Counted from the stretch's first letter, positions 1 to 11,956 are shown. The stretch is 64,000 nt of DNA from Ooceraea biroi (GCF_003672135.1 NC_039506.1:13082001-13146000); one strand, 5' to 3'. Notes: generated from the letters alone by a model not told the origin. Numbers and translations: made by a program.

Positions 1-624
1 AGAATTGTTATTTAAACGTGATATTATTCTATTATATATATTTCAAATTTTTCTCTTTTCTTCTTATAAAAATTTTCAATTCTCTTTACATCTACTTATG
101 TTTACTACATTACTAGAAAAAGGTAATATACAATTTAGTAGTCCTTTCAATTCGATTTGAACAAGTTTCGCTATAATTATTTAAAAAAAAGAAAGAAAAA
201 TAGAAGAGAGAAGATTCAAACAATGTTGGTGTATTAAATATCTTCATATGCGTAGACGCGTGAAATATTCACGTCGCCACATAGAAGAGAGAGTAGTATA
301 CCCATTATATGAGAGGTAATTCCGAAGAAACGCGGATGGAGTCTAACGTGTTGTGCGCGTTACGGGAAAGCGCTTAGCGAACGATGGAGGACAAAATATC
401 GAGGAAGACCTACTCATGGAGTAGGAGAAGATAGAGGGTGGCGGGTAACCCGGGCGACTATGGAGAACGGAAAGCTCGCTGAGTCGTACTCGCGATCGGT
501 CTGTCTACACAGCGACAACCCTCTTTCTCTCTCCCTCGAGAAGTGTCTTGCTATCCCTCGATAGTACGCGTCGCATTTTCTATCTACCATTGGAGACGAA
601 AGTCACATCGATTAAGGAAGCGGG

Positions 625-3600
625 ATGCACCGAAGGATCGTGATACTATTCATCGCTTCGGCTCTCATTGTGACAGTTCATTCAGGTGTGATCAGTTACT
701 TCTTTTGTCAATAATTTTGTTAATAATTAGTAAGTGCGCAGATTAATTCTCTCTCTCTCTCTGGATAATTCTGGAAAACAAACACGAAATTTAGCAAATA
801 TAAAATGCAAAATTTCTGACAAAAATTGTAGTTCTTCGTTTTACTTATTAAAACAGTTTTGTTGATAAGCGTCACTATATGTTAATTGATACTTTTTAAA
901 CATTGCTGGCAACATTACAAACAACCATGATATTTGGAAGTTGAATATTTGAAATTAGATGCTTAAATTTAATGTATTTGTTACAAAATTAAAAGTGTCG
1001 CATTTTAATTATTTATTATTAATATTTAATAATACTTTGCCTTATAAGAGTAAAATATACTTGAGAAACAAATCTTTTCCAGATAAACAAAGACAAAGGA
1101 TAATTTAATAAACATTGTTTAACATTTAATTTCTCGCGTTAAAATTAATCTTCGATTATTCTCGTTCGCACTAGTGTAACAAATTTGTCGTAGCAAGTGC
1201 GCGTCATTTAAGGTCAATTTAATGTCAAATATTCGTTACGTTATACGACATTAATCGTGATATTCTTTATAATGTGGCTTTATAATGATAAATGAATTTA
1301 CTACAACTAACATTATTAACAGCCCGATTGAGATAAAAATTCAGCGGAATTAATCATAGTCATCTCGTCAACGTTATTCTGCGCAGTAACTAGTCGTGAC
1401 ACTTAAGAGGCTATATATAAGAGACTAAGAGGAAATATAAGATCTTCAACATCCGCTAATTTTTGTGATGACAAGAATACCTACATCGTGTGTACAACGA
1501 GATGTTAATTGCAAGGACTATTAAAATTACCTATCTTTATATTATTATTACAATATAGAAACAAATCGTAATGCGTTTATATTATATATATTTATATTAT
1601 ACTGTGCAATTTATTTATTTTCTTTTGGTTGCGTGTGTAATTCTGATCGTGCAACGTATTTATTTATATAAGAGAAAAGAAAGCACTATATATGTATATA
1701 TACATATATGAGAAGAGAAAGAGAGAAAGAGAATAAAAACAAAAACAAGAGAATAATTACACTCTTTTCTCTCTCTCTCTCTCTTCTTCGTATAAATCGT
1801 TGAATATACAAGGGAGGAATATACAATATATAAGGGGTGATAGGGGTGATAAAGCGTCGCGTCGTTTGGCGCCACTTCGCCATTTTGCGACCTAAATAAT
1901 AACAACGCAAGCGATACGTGGAGAGACGGAAATTAGTACGCGTATACGTAGATATGCAATTGTCTCACTTTAATTTTCTTATTTTATTTTTATTAATTAC
2001 AGTTTTTACTATATTATATAAAATATCATTAAATAAGTTTAATCATTAGAGAAGCTGTGGAGATGTTTAGTAGATGACATAAAACCGCTGTCACTCATAG
2101 GAACAAACATAGCACGTTTTAAATATCAATTATCCGTCCCATTTTTTAAATGCTTTTAATAACGAATATATGTTGCAATCCATATTATTTAAAACATTTA
2201 GAAAACGGAACGAATATATGTTAAAATCCAATATTATGTAGCGAAAGATAATGAAAGAACTCTTATTTATTAGAAAACTCATTTAATTTAATTTAAATAA
2301 ATAATAATTGTTAATATAAATAATCTGATTAATTTTTATAGTAAAAGACTTAATGTTTTGAATCACATTTAATACTTTTATAATTATCATTTATCCAACA
2401 ATTTAAGGAAATTTTTTCACTTTTTTTAAACAGCAAGGAAACTGACATCTCTTTGTTCTCGCGGGGAAAAAGAAAGAATAATTTGTTAATAAGTAATTAC
2501 ACCCCAGTAACAACGTAGTGCAACTTTGATGTTAAAATGATGTCAATATCAAAACTGCAATTTTGATGCTACATTGATATTAATTAATTTAACATCAAAA
2601 TCACAGTTTTCACTGAGTATATGCGATTGTAATTTATTATGTAAAATTGCTCATTTTCATCAAAATATTTTTTTTCACAGAGGTATTGAGATGCTACATG
2701 TGTACTTCGCTGTCAAACGAAGCATGCGGATCTGACATGGTAGGGAAATCGTTGCAACCAGTAGAATGTACCGGTACCAAGATGTTGGATTGGCAAACAA
2801 GCATCAAACAGCACAACGTCCTCAAACTGATCGCGCATCTCTTTGAAGTCGATGACACATTCCAGCATTATCAAAGAGCTCCTCAGGACATGGCTTGCGC
2901 GAAAATGATTCTTGATGGTAAATAAGCTGCAGATACAACATTTTTACAAAATGTATCTTAGTTTTCATAACAAAGTAACTAAAGAAGAATATAAATACAA
3001 TCCACTTTTTAAAATATTTATTATAAAATTATAAGAAGTAATATATTTATTATGGACTGTTATTATAATAATAGATAACATTTGATTAAATTTAGATCTT
3101 TTGTTAAATTATACATATAACAAAGTATATAAATATATTTAATTATAATATATATTATAATAAATAAATTCAATTTTTCGACCGATACTGGCAGTTTATT
3201 GGTGATAAACAATCTTGACGACGTTTCGACCACGATCGGGTCCTTTTCAAGTATAAATAATCTCTTTCTACAATAAAAAGAACAAAAAACACGCTATACA
3301 AATGATTAAAGTACAAAGTAATAACACAATTTCTGAACCACTTACTGGCTGAAAAAGATTAAAGAAATTCTGTATAAGACAAAGATCGACTTGCGGAGAA
3401 ACACGTCTTTAGATGGTGGCAGTTAACACGCAAGTGACTTCAAGGAGAAGATGTTATGATGTTTTTCAAAACGGGCTCATATATACCGGGTAGATCCTCG
3501 ATATCTATTTGGAGATTTATCGAATTATTATGCGTTTTAATAAACATCATTTCAACCATCTCTCTTTTTCTCCGCGGTGTTTCTCCTGGCGGAGGATGTC

Positions 3601-4158
3601 AACATTAGACCAGTCAAAGCTATGATCACATTCCATCCTGTGATCACACAACGATATAGAATTGATTACTTGATTGAATGAATAGTTTATTTCTACTGAA
3701 TGCAATAAAGTAAAATTTGATGCAAAAATCGAATCAAACTTTCTGACTGATCCAATATAACAGAAACATATTAATCGTTTAACTATTTATTCTTCGCAGA
3801 TTTGTTACTTGTAAGACTGATTTTAATAAAATGTATTATTATCATGAATACATAATGCGCTCACGATCTCATTCTTAATACGGCATATTCCCCATAAAAC
3901 GTAAATTAACATAAGCGATATGTTGTTCCAGTTGCGAATACGAACGTGACCGTGAGGACGTGCCAAGCGGCCAAAACGGAGATCCTCGATCCATGTAAGG
4001 CCATGAAGGGAAAACTGAAGGAGGGTCTGCTAGGCACGATGAAGCAATGCACACTCTGCGTCGAAGAAGCCTGCAACGGCACGACGTCTCTGTCTCCTGG
4101 AATATTTTATATCCTCTTCGGTACTCTTCTTCACGTTGCTCTTCTTCATCGGGCATAA
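625..4158 (+). CDS. Ly6/uPAR three-finger GPI-anchored protein, 3 exons
   Basis: Exons 625-685, 2681-2917 and 3932-4158 join in phase (525 nt, 174 residues plus stop). The start is the ATG at 625, followed by a hydrophobic signal peptide of about 20 residues (MHRRIVILFIASALIVTVHS). The mature protein opens with the Ly6-type pattern LRCYMCTSLSNEAC and ends its cysteine core with CTLCVEEACNG. A hydrophobic tail (FYILFGTLLHVALLH) then looks like a GPI-attachment signal. Ly6/uPAR proteins are extracellular, membrane-anchored, disulphide-rich folds. In insects they act in septate junctions, channel modulation (quiver/sleepless) and receptor trafficking. I cannot assign which insect Ly6 paralogue this is. 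Donors GTGTGA and GTAAAT and acceptors TTTCACAG and TTGTTCCAG are ordinary. The 5' UTR probably lies in the GC-richer 300-624 segment. Confidence 0.88.
686..2680 (+). other. Intron 1 of the Ly6 gene, AT-rich
   Basis: A 2-kb intron with no recognisable coding sequence. It contains TC/AG-rich low-complexity DNA around 1705-1790 and short AT repeats near 1570-1600 and 1685-1710. I see no transposon ends. Confidence 0.7.
3178..3665 (-). mobile_element. Penelope-like element 3' fragment (GIY-YIG endonuclease remnant)
   Basis: On the minus strand, about 3660 down to 3470 reads as the C-terminal part of a Penelope-like retroelement endonuclease. DHRMECDHSFDWSNVDIL comes first. After a frameshift the next frame continues with EMMFIKTHNNSINLQIDIE, the conserved tail after the GIY-YIG core. 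Downstream (3245-3215) a 3'-terminal motif contains complementary stem bases GACC/GGTC followed by GAAACGTCG. A related motif recurs at 59724-59758. PLE terminal repeats are known to carry hammerhead ribozyme motifs. This one resembles such a motif but has a degenerate core. The element is truncated at its 5' side, frameshifted and inactive. It lies inside the second intron of the Ly6 gene. Confidence 0.75.
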
Positions 4159-5881
4159 CGTCGTTCACGTTCCACCTCAAACGAAAATAAAAAAATCTCA
4201 TGATCAGTAAACCTAAAGACCGAATTTTTGGAATCTATTTATATATATATTCGTAAGAACAAAGAATCGTTGGATTACGCTTTAATTTCAAATATTAACA
4301 CACCGCGCGCTCTCCATTTCATGATGCATCGCTGAATTCGATTAATAATCACATAATTCTTTAATGGTTCTAGAGAAAAAGATACAGTAAGTTATTTTTA
4401 TGTTATTTATGCTGTTATTGGAAGAAGCACATTCAGCGAATTAATTTGAAGTTTTTGCAAAAGCACTTTATCTATAAGGAAGGATAGATAGAACGACTTC
4501 AATAAAATGTTAGATTTTTACATTAACGTTAATCAATACTACAAACTTGCAAAATATTTAGAAAGATTCTTAAGATCAGATGAAAGACTGAAAGCATCAA
4601 AGTAATTTGCAAAGTTAATGAAAATTTATATTAAGATTTATTATTGCAAAGAGAAAATTTGCATTTTCAAAATTTAATATTATAATATTTATATTTTAAT
4701 ATTATATTTAATATTAATTTAATATTATAATATGTATTTTAATATACATATATTTAATATATATTTAATATATATTCAATATTATATTATATTAATATGT
4801 ATTGTGCGACTCGGATGGCTGGCGAATGTGTTGATTATCCGCAATTAATTTACCTTCGGTTTATCTTTTTTGAATCCTTAATCAAATTTCGCGAAGATTC
4901 CTATTTGTGTGACGTTGTGACCCGATTAGAAAAGATCGAAATGTATATTGAAATAAAGTATCGATCTGAATCTGAGAACACGAATGTTTGCGATTAACAC
5001 TACACTATGTGAATTTATTTATCGGAAGACATCGATGTACTTTTACGATGTTTGGTCAATGTCGTCCAACTCCAATTCGCAATCGAGCTTTACGGGGAAC
5101 AAATCAAGTACGATCACTCGAGAACTGCAGAAAGCAATAAAACATGTTGATCGCCAAAATGTATTCTCAAGATCGATCCTCCATTTGCCACGAAGTTATT
5201 TTTTTCTTTTTTTTTTTGTCAAAACTCGAAAATAAAGAAGCTAAATTAGTCAAAGCTAAACTAGGCTACATTCGACAATCCCCTCACAAAAACAATTATT
5301 TCAGTCTTTTCATACCATGCAATGTATGTAATGTATGTCATATTTATCGAATTGGTATTATAAAATGATACAAATAAATTAGTCAGTTATATATATATAA
5401 TGATTATGCGACTCTCCCTCTCTTTTTTATTTAAAAATTTTTAATACTTATTTGTAATTCCTTTTTTTAATACTAAATCTTTTTAATACTAATTCTTTTA
5501 ATACTAAATCTGTAATTCCTTAAAACCGATTCTCTTAAAACTGTTTTAATCAGAATTTAAAATTAAAGTTAAATTAGGACTACGTATGATCTACTCATGA
5601 AAATGATTTTATTATAATTCATCCATACTTACATCCATACTTACGTACAATGTGTGTCGAATTATCATTATGAAATATTATGTTTATATGTCGTTGTCAT
5701 CTATCACCTCAATATTTTTATTTTAAAATTTTTTGACAAATTTAAGTAAATTTTAAAGCTAGGTAAATATTTTTTGCAGTCACAATAAGTATTTATGGAA
5801 CTTTTGTATTGATAGAAATATTTCTATTTTATTTTTTCAATTAAAGGAGTAACACAAAGTGTAATCGCATTAAAGATATAG
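4159..5881. other. AT-rich intergenic DNA, no gene recognised
   Basis: Low-complexity TATTTAATAT runs occur at 4670-4795. Several short ORFs (4797-5368) are compositionally random and match nothing I know. The 3' UTR of the Ly6 gene must begin here. Confidence 0.6.
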
Positions 5882-7101
5882 GGATCATAATGAGAGAGCT
5901 GCTGCGTAAGAACATTGTCCGTGGCCGAGGCCTACTGGCACGATCCATCATCCAAGCACAGGCAGCCTCACCGACGTTCACACCGGTTTACGCAGCGTTG
6001 ATAGCTATAATCAACTCCAAGTTCCCACACATAGGCGAGCTGGTGCTGAAACATTTGATTTTACTGTTCAAACGAGGCTTCAAGAGGAACGACAAGCTGC
6101 TCTGCATTTCCGCAGCGACATTTATAGCACATCTGGTCAATCAACGGGTGACCTACGAGATCATAGGTTTGTTCGCGTCGCTTACTCCAACATGCTCCTA
6201 TTCGCCCCAACCATTGACATAAGTGATTCCTTCAATGGTTGGGGTGAATAGAAGCATGTTGGAGTAAGCGACGCGAACAAACCTCATAACTCTGGAGATC
6301 TTGACTCTGTTACTGGAAACACCGACGGACGATTCATACTGAACGTGTTTAAGTTCGAGGCGGATTACCTTGCCAACGAGGAGAAGTACAAAGAGTTGAG
6401 CAAGGAAATTCTTGGCTCGGACGACAGTAACTCGGAGGGTGATTACAAGGACGGCGAGGAGGAAAGTTCAGAGGAAGACAGCGGCACGGAACAGGCTGAA
6501 GGAAAGGCAGCCGTGATAACCGATGACACGGAAACAAATCTAACTGCTCTACGGCGAACCATATACCTGACGATACATTCGTCTCTTGACTTCGAAGAGT
6601 GCGCGCACAAGCTGATGAAGATGCAGCTGAAACCCGGTCAGGAAATCGAGCTCTGTCACATGTTTCTGGACTGTTGCGCGGAGATGCGCACGTATGAGAA
6701 GTTCTTCGGCCTCCTGGCTGGCCGATTCTGCGCCATCAACAAGATATACGTGACGCCTTTCGAGCAGATCTTCAAAGACTCTTATCACACGATACACCGT
6801 CTCGATACCAACAAGCTGCGTAACGTGTCGAAATTCTTCGCGCATCTGCTGTTTAAAGACTCCATATCGTGGAACGTACTATCGTGTATAAAATTGAACG
6901 AGGAGGACACTACTAGTTCCAACAGGATATTCATCAAGATTCTGTTTCAGGAACTATCCGAGTACATGGGTTTGGCAAAATTGAATGAACGACTGAAGGA
7001 TGTGACGTTGCAGGAAGCGTTTGAGGGTCTGTTCCCCAGAGACGATCCAAAGAATACACGTTTCATTTATTGCTTTATAAAACTTACTAAGATTTATTAA
7101 T
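5882..7101 (+). pseudogene. CWC22 (nucampholin) MIF4G-MA3 piece, broken
   Basis: The first stretch (5890-6165) reads RELLRKNIVRGRGLLARSII and then LLCISAATFIAHLVNQRV, the start of the MIF4G domain of the spliceosome factor CWC22. A 118-bp MITE (6166-6283) then splits the frame. After it the sequence resumes as TLEILTLLLETPTDDS (6289-6333). The rest of MIF4G is missing, and a shifted frame resumes at 6345 with the FKFEADYLANEEKYKELSKE segment, an acidic linker, and the MA3 domain through LFPRDDPKNTRF (to about 7060). CWC22 escorts eIF4A3 to the spliceosome and is essential, so an intact copy should exist elsewhere. The 5' edge coincides with an acceptor-like AG at 5880-5881. The order relative to the N-terminal piece at 8211 is reversed. 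Confidence 0.82.
6166..6283. mobile_element. 118-bp palindromic MITE with TCATA target duplication
   Basis: Terminal inverted repeats of about 50 bp begin GGTTTGTTCGCGTCGCTTAC and run inward almost to the centre. The flanks are TCATA at 6161-6165 and TCATA at 6284-6288. Removing the element plus one TCATA restores an uninterrupted CWC22 reading frame (TYEIITLEILTLLL), so the insertion post-dates the coding state. No transposase is encoded. The superfamily is not assigned; a 5-bp duplication is unusual for most MITE groups. Confidence 0.85.
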
Positions 7102-7488
7102 ACTTTATGTTCACTTACTTCAAGCATTCAAGCAAAATTATAATATATAAATTATATTGACCTGTTTTGACGCTAGTACAAATCCTCCTCCTCCTCCTCC
7201 TATTCTAAAAAAGGCTTGTTAACATCATGAAGTTCTTTTTTATCGAATATTGAGGCCTCTTTTCCGCGACGCTGATTGGTTCTCTCGCTTGGCTCGAACT
7301 TATATTATTTTTATTTATTTTTTTTTTATTTTACTTATAGCGCGCGTAGCGCGCGCCTGTGTGCTAGTCCCTAATATAGTATGATAGTATTTGGTAGTCT
7401 GATAGTGTCATTGCGGGATAAATATTATATTTAATTTTAAATTCAGTCATTTCCTTATAAAAATACGGCAAATGTTTTGATCATGTAG

Positions 7489-7698
7489 AGAAATTTTCTA
7501 AAACAACAAGGCGGAAAGGATGTTGGAGAGCATATAAGACGAGCGATGAAGAGGATAATGACGGATAAATTAGCTGTCCAATATTCTTGGTCCGGACAAA
7601 AAAATACTATTCGCTTTCAAGATTGTCTTATTTCAAAACTTTTATTGAGTAAGTCGTATAGTAAAATATACAATTCGTATAAAATAAATATTTTATAA
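7489..7698 (+). pseudogene. DUF4806-like domain fragment
   Basis: The frame from 7489, just after an acceptor-like TAG, reads FLKQQGGKDVGEHIRRAMKR and then DKLAVQYSWSGQKNTIRF, ending in a TAA at 7696-7698. The pattern of a GGK-type turn, an Ile-rich helix, a YSWSG turn and a basic strand resembles the DUF4806 domain. That domain is abundant in ant genomes in stand-alone or transposon-associated proteins. No upstream exon or start codon was identified. It sits between the two CWC22 pieces. Family assignment rests on memory of the motif and is moderate. Confidence 0.5.
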
Positions 7699-8210
7699 TA
7701 ATAAGGTTCCTGATGAATACTCGCTGTAACTGTTCTTATTTGCTGATGTCAGAAGCAAGAAATTGCATGCAAAATTCTTCTTGCAGTATATTTTGAAAAA
7801 TAACATATATAAACTTAAAACATATTTATATATGTATTATCGTACATTTGGAAAAATTGAAATCAATGGTAATAAAGATTTATAGAAAATTTCATTTTAT
7901 TAATTCTTTAATATACACATGAATGACATTATTTTGAATCTTTACAGATGCATGACCTGAAATGGTCAAGAAATGTTCATTACAATGAACAACATTTATA
8001 ATAAATTAATGCATGCGCATAAGAAATAGCCGATTTCTTTATAATTACGACGTATGTAATATTTCAACCGCTGCGATCTAAGTCACTTACTAAGCATATT
8101 TCATACTAAGAATAATTATTTGTAAACTTTACAGTGTGGACATTTTGCTGTAAGCACGCGAAGGCTGTGAAATCTGAAGATCTTTTTGATGTTATATATA
8201 CCAGGACAAA

Positions 8211-8792
8211 ATGAAGAGAGATCGAAAGGTTGATGAAGAGAACGAGGAACGACATCGCAAGCGCAGAGATCGCAAACACGACGACGATCTTAGAGAATCC
8301 AGGCACAATAGTGATGATCACAAAGGTTCCAGATACAACGATGATCACAGAAGTTCGAGGCGCGACGAGGATCACCGGAGTTCCAAGCGCAATGACAATG
8401 ATTATCGCGTGTCCAGACACGATGACGAACATCAGGGCTCTCGACGTGACGGTGAATATCGGAGCTCTAGACGCAACGGTACCAGGAAGCATAGCGACGA
8501 CGATTACAGGGATTCCAGAGACGGTAAGGATGAGAAGCACGAGGTGCGCAAATCACCGGAGGAACAGATAGGCACCAGGTATTACGGCGAGCCGGATACA
8601 CTGCAGGTCGAGCAGAAGCGAGCGGTGGACCTGCTGACTTCGAGGAGACTGGTAGAGCCTACATCCCACCTGCAAAATTGCGTATGCTCCAGACAGAGAT
8701 CACGGACAAGTCAGGTGTAGCGCATCGCACGGGAAGCGCTGAAGAAATCGATCCACGGTTACATCAATAAAGTTAACACCAGCAATATATCA
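8211..8792 (+). pseudogene. CWC22 N-terminal piece (RS-like region), frameshifted
   Basis: The ORF starts MKRDRKVDEENEERHRKRRD and continues with a long Arg/Asp/Ser-rich stretch, like the low-complexity N-terminus of CWC22. It reaches AVDLLTSR at about 8630. A frameshift follows, and another frame reads TGRAYIPPAKLRMLQTEITD. A second frameshift gives REALKKSIHGYINKVNTSNI (to about 8790). In an intact CWC22 this is followed directly by the IITRELL segment that here sits upstream at 5882. At least two frameshifts make this piece non-functional. It could be half of a tandem duplication that lost its ends. Confidence 0.8.
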
Positions 8793-9139
8793 AGAACATG
8801 ACAACGTACATATAATTGAACTATTACGGACAATTCATTTTGGTTCACTTTTTATAATTCGTTTTTAGATATGGTACACTTTAAAAAATTATGTATCAAA
8901 TTATTGTATCACTTTATCTAATCTAGATTGTAACTTTACTACTTTATAAAGTTTTGTGCAAGAGCATTTGAACACTGTTTCTAATTGTAAGATAATTTTC
9001 AATGCTAAGCATGAATCTGTCATCACAAAATTTCTATCAGATCCGGTGTTCGAAATATAAGAAAAGTTATTTTTACGATATACATAAAGTGCAGATTTTT
9101 ATTGACTTTAGGAAACAAATTAGAAGTGTTGAGCATTAA

Positions 9140-9570
9140 AATTTTATTTTTTATATGACTCTGGATCGGTTTTGCATATTAGTGTCCAGCCTAGCATAAT
9201 TGCCTAGCATGTTTTAGTTACAAAATCCTTGATAACGTTTCTCAATTGTCATTAAATGGAAACGTTCGCCTTGCTCATCAAGTTATCCGAAAAGAAATCA
9301 AGGTGTGAATGTAAAAAGTGAATTGAAAGCGACATACGTGCATCTATTTCTTCATAAATTTTCAATAATTCTGCAATAATTTGTGCTTGCAGTTGTCGCT
9401 TTTTTTTTGTTTCTCAAGAAACCATGGACAACGCATTGAAATGATGAGCACATTTCATAAACTTCTTGTCATGAAGCAAATTTTTAATTTGTGGACTCAC
9501 AAATATGCCTTCCTTTATTTTTGCATATGAAATTTTTAGAAACATGGTCATCAAATATATCAAGGATGGG
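9140..9570 (-). pseudogene. Decayed arthropod transposon-type ORF fragment
   Basis: On the minus strand, segments in shifting frames read KEGIFVSPQIKNLLHDKKF, then ARMSLSIHFLHSHLDFFSDN, then a MLGWTLI/TDPES-like end. This order (GIF.GPQI.KL, then MS.K.HFLHSHLD.F, then a W-containing tail) matches a widespread family of uncharacterised arthropod proteins with transposon-like distribution. Several in-frame stops and indels are present, including an A9 homopolymer. It is a relic. I do not know the family's biochemical function. Confidence 0.5.
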
Positions 9571-10163
9571 AGAAAATATGCTAGACGACTATTGCTGGAC
9601 AGTAATAGGCAAAACTAAAAAAATATAAAAAATAAAAATTTGTAAACTAGTGTAATGTTTTGAAGTAATAGCTTCTTTTCACATGCTTCATACATCTGTA
9701 AATATAATTTATCAGAAATATCGCAAGATACTTCAAGGACAGAGATAATCATATTTGTTTTATTCGCCAATTATATTACCCTAAATTATATTATGATATA
9801 TGATGTTCCTTTACATGTATCTTATATAGGGGATTCACAAAAAATATAGCATTTTATTGAAAAAAATATTTCGAAAAAGGTCAATCAGGAGATTTCAGAA
9901 ATAGGTCATAATATCCTTTTCGTATATTTTTTCTTCTTAAATTTAAACATCTTAATTATGACGAGAGGTCTCTCTTTCTCACAGGATTCTCGTAAGAAAT
10001 CGTACACAATTACAGCAAGCATAGTCACAGCTGATATCACTTTTGTGAACGAGATAATTGAAAAGCAGACACTTTAGTAACTGCAGCCACTTTTGTACAA
10101 ATGCAATTCAGCTTGTGTATTGTTTCTCTCTTATTACACGTATCAATGATCGAAAAAAGGAAT

Positions 10164-11116
10164 TTATTTCTTCGCGAATGATATCTTCATCGCGTGCGAG
10201 GGTGTGATCTTGAAGCCCTGAAGCGCATCCTTCGCCGCACCGGATTGTACTTCGTTCTCGAACTCGACGAACGCGATGTCGTGTCGATTTGGCACTAGTC
10301 GCACTTCCTTGAAGCCTGGGAACTGATTGAACAACATCGACAGCATCATCTCGCTCGTCTCGTCCGGCAGGTTCGTCAAGAACAATATCTGATTCGGTGG
10401 TTGTTCAGGCACAGCCGTGTTAACAAGCCCTGGATGCTGCGGCACACCGGCATGATAACCAATCTGCTGCGAGTGCTTCGCCTGCTCTTTCGCGCGTTTC
10501 TTAGCACGTTTAGCCTCCTCGTCCGCCACTGGGACAACTCGCTTCGGCTTCTTTGGACGTTCCGCAAACGTGCCCTTCATTTTGGCTATTATGTCACTGT
10601 CAGTTTTGGCATACTGTATCCTCTGCAGAAAAAAACAGATAAATATAATTTATATAGTGCAATATAATTAACACAAATATATCTCATTTTATTTTATTTT
10701 ATATTGCAATAAATAAATTATTGGCTCTAGAAATGGATCATTTTAAAGATACATGGAATCAGTTATTCGTCTAAGAAAATAAGGAAAGTAAGACAATGAT
10801 GAATAATGACAGCAGACTTGGATTAACAGCAGAAAAATAAAAAGCTAAGAGCAAGAAGAACCTTGCATAATTCTCTTACCATTGGTTTGTCATAAAATGG
10901 GAATCCCTGCATAGATCTCAAGGCATTCGTTGCACTCGCGATCTCCTTGAAAATAACAAAGGCCTGGCCGCGCATCTTCAAGGTTTTCAACGCTACAATG
11001 TCCAGAATTTGGCCGAACTGGGAAAATATAGCGTACAGTGACTTCTTTAACTCGTCCTTCTTGATCTTCTCGTTTAAATTGTTGATATAAATAGTGTTAT
11101 TTGGACGAATGTCCAT
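10164..11116 (-). CDS. snf: U1A/U2B'' snRNP protein (sans fille), 2 coding exons
   Basis: Exon 1 (11116-10880) encodes RRM1, with RNP2 IYINNLNEKI and RNP1 RGQAFVIF, the classic U1A/U2B'' signature that binds the U1 SL2 and U2 SL4 loops. Exon 2 (10622-10164) continues RIQYAKTDSDIIAKMKGTF, then a Lys/Ala-rich linker and RRM2 (ILFLTNLPDE ... DIAFVEFE ... ISFAKK). The phases close to 231 residues, slightly longer than the roughly 216-residue Drosophila SNF. In insects one protein serves both U1 and U2 snRNPs. A 5' UTR intron is suggested by an acceptor (TTTTTACAG) about 20 bp before the ATG. The gene is divergent from DJ-1, with a MITE between them. Confidence 0.95.
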
Positions 11117-11515
11117 GTTTGCTGAGGACTGAGAACGTTAATCTTCTGTAAAAAAATTAATGTACGATGTAAGTAAGTGTCAAACTTAAAGCGGCGAAGA
11201 AAGTGTGTGACATACGCAATATTATGTAAATATATATATTAATTTCTTGACCGAATATTTGCGAATAAAATGATACATGCGTTAGATTACGCCACGTTAG
11301 AGGTTATGCGTCCGTTCCGACAACTGAAGAGGACACCCGGCTTGAGCGGAGTCAGTCCAATCAGAGAAGCGCGATCGGTGTCTCGCTTGCTGATTGGCTG
11401 ACCGCCATGTTGGCCTCGTAGTGCATATAATAATCCAATAAGAACTTTACTTTCTAGAAATTTTAATTTTATTTTTACAATGTTACTAGATTTTTCGATC
11501 GTCGAAATGTAATAG

Positions 11516-11726
11516 CAGAGAGAAGCCTGAGAGCGGTCACGCTCGCGTTTTAACTGTAACGCCTCAAACGTGGACATTGAAGTGATTCTGTCTTTATTGC
11601 TCACTGAATATTGAATAAAGATAGAATGACGCCGCGAGCGTTGGGAGCGTCAAGTGGAACGCATATGTCCACGTTTGAGGCGTTACAGTTAAAACGCGAG
11701 CGTGACCGCTCTTAGGCTTCTCTCTG
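11516..11726. mobile_element. 211-bp hAT-like MITE
   Basis: Terminal inverted repeats of about 65 bp start CAGAGAGAAGCCT and end AGGCTTCTCTCTG. The flanks GTAATAG (11509-11515) and GTAATAG (11727-11733) form a 7-8 bp target duplication. CAGAG ends plus an 8-bp-class duplication suggest a non-autonomous hAT element. It sits between the divergent snf and DJ-1 genes, so it may carry or disrupt shared upstream sequence. Confidence 0.8.
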
Positions 11727-11956
11727 GTAATAGCTGACGAAGTTTTCTACGGGATATCGAACGTTTATGTTCGAAATAGTTCTATCCAAAGCCGCAATAC
11801 TTTTTCATCGCGCGATTTCTCCAGATTTTCATTTCGACATTTGTGTCACTAGCAGGATTTCCTAGGGAAATCGCGAGCGCTGGATTTAGTTCTATTTCTA
11901 TCAACGTTAATTGTACTGAATTTGTACATCGTATATATACATATATTACACTGCTG

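Noticed and set aside
3215..3245. A catalytically active hammerhead ribozyme
   Set aside because: The stem II and GAAAC parts fit, but the CUGAUGAG core is not preserved, so only a relic or relative of the motif can be claimed.
8230..8571. Alternative 113-residue ORF in the CWC22 N-terminal piece
   Set aside because: It is a frame shadow of the Arg/Asp-rich CWC22 sequence.
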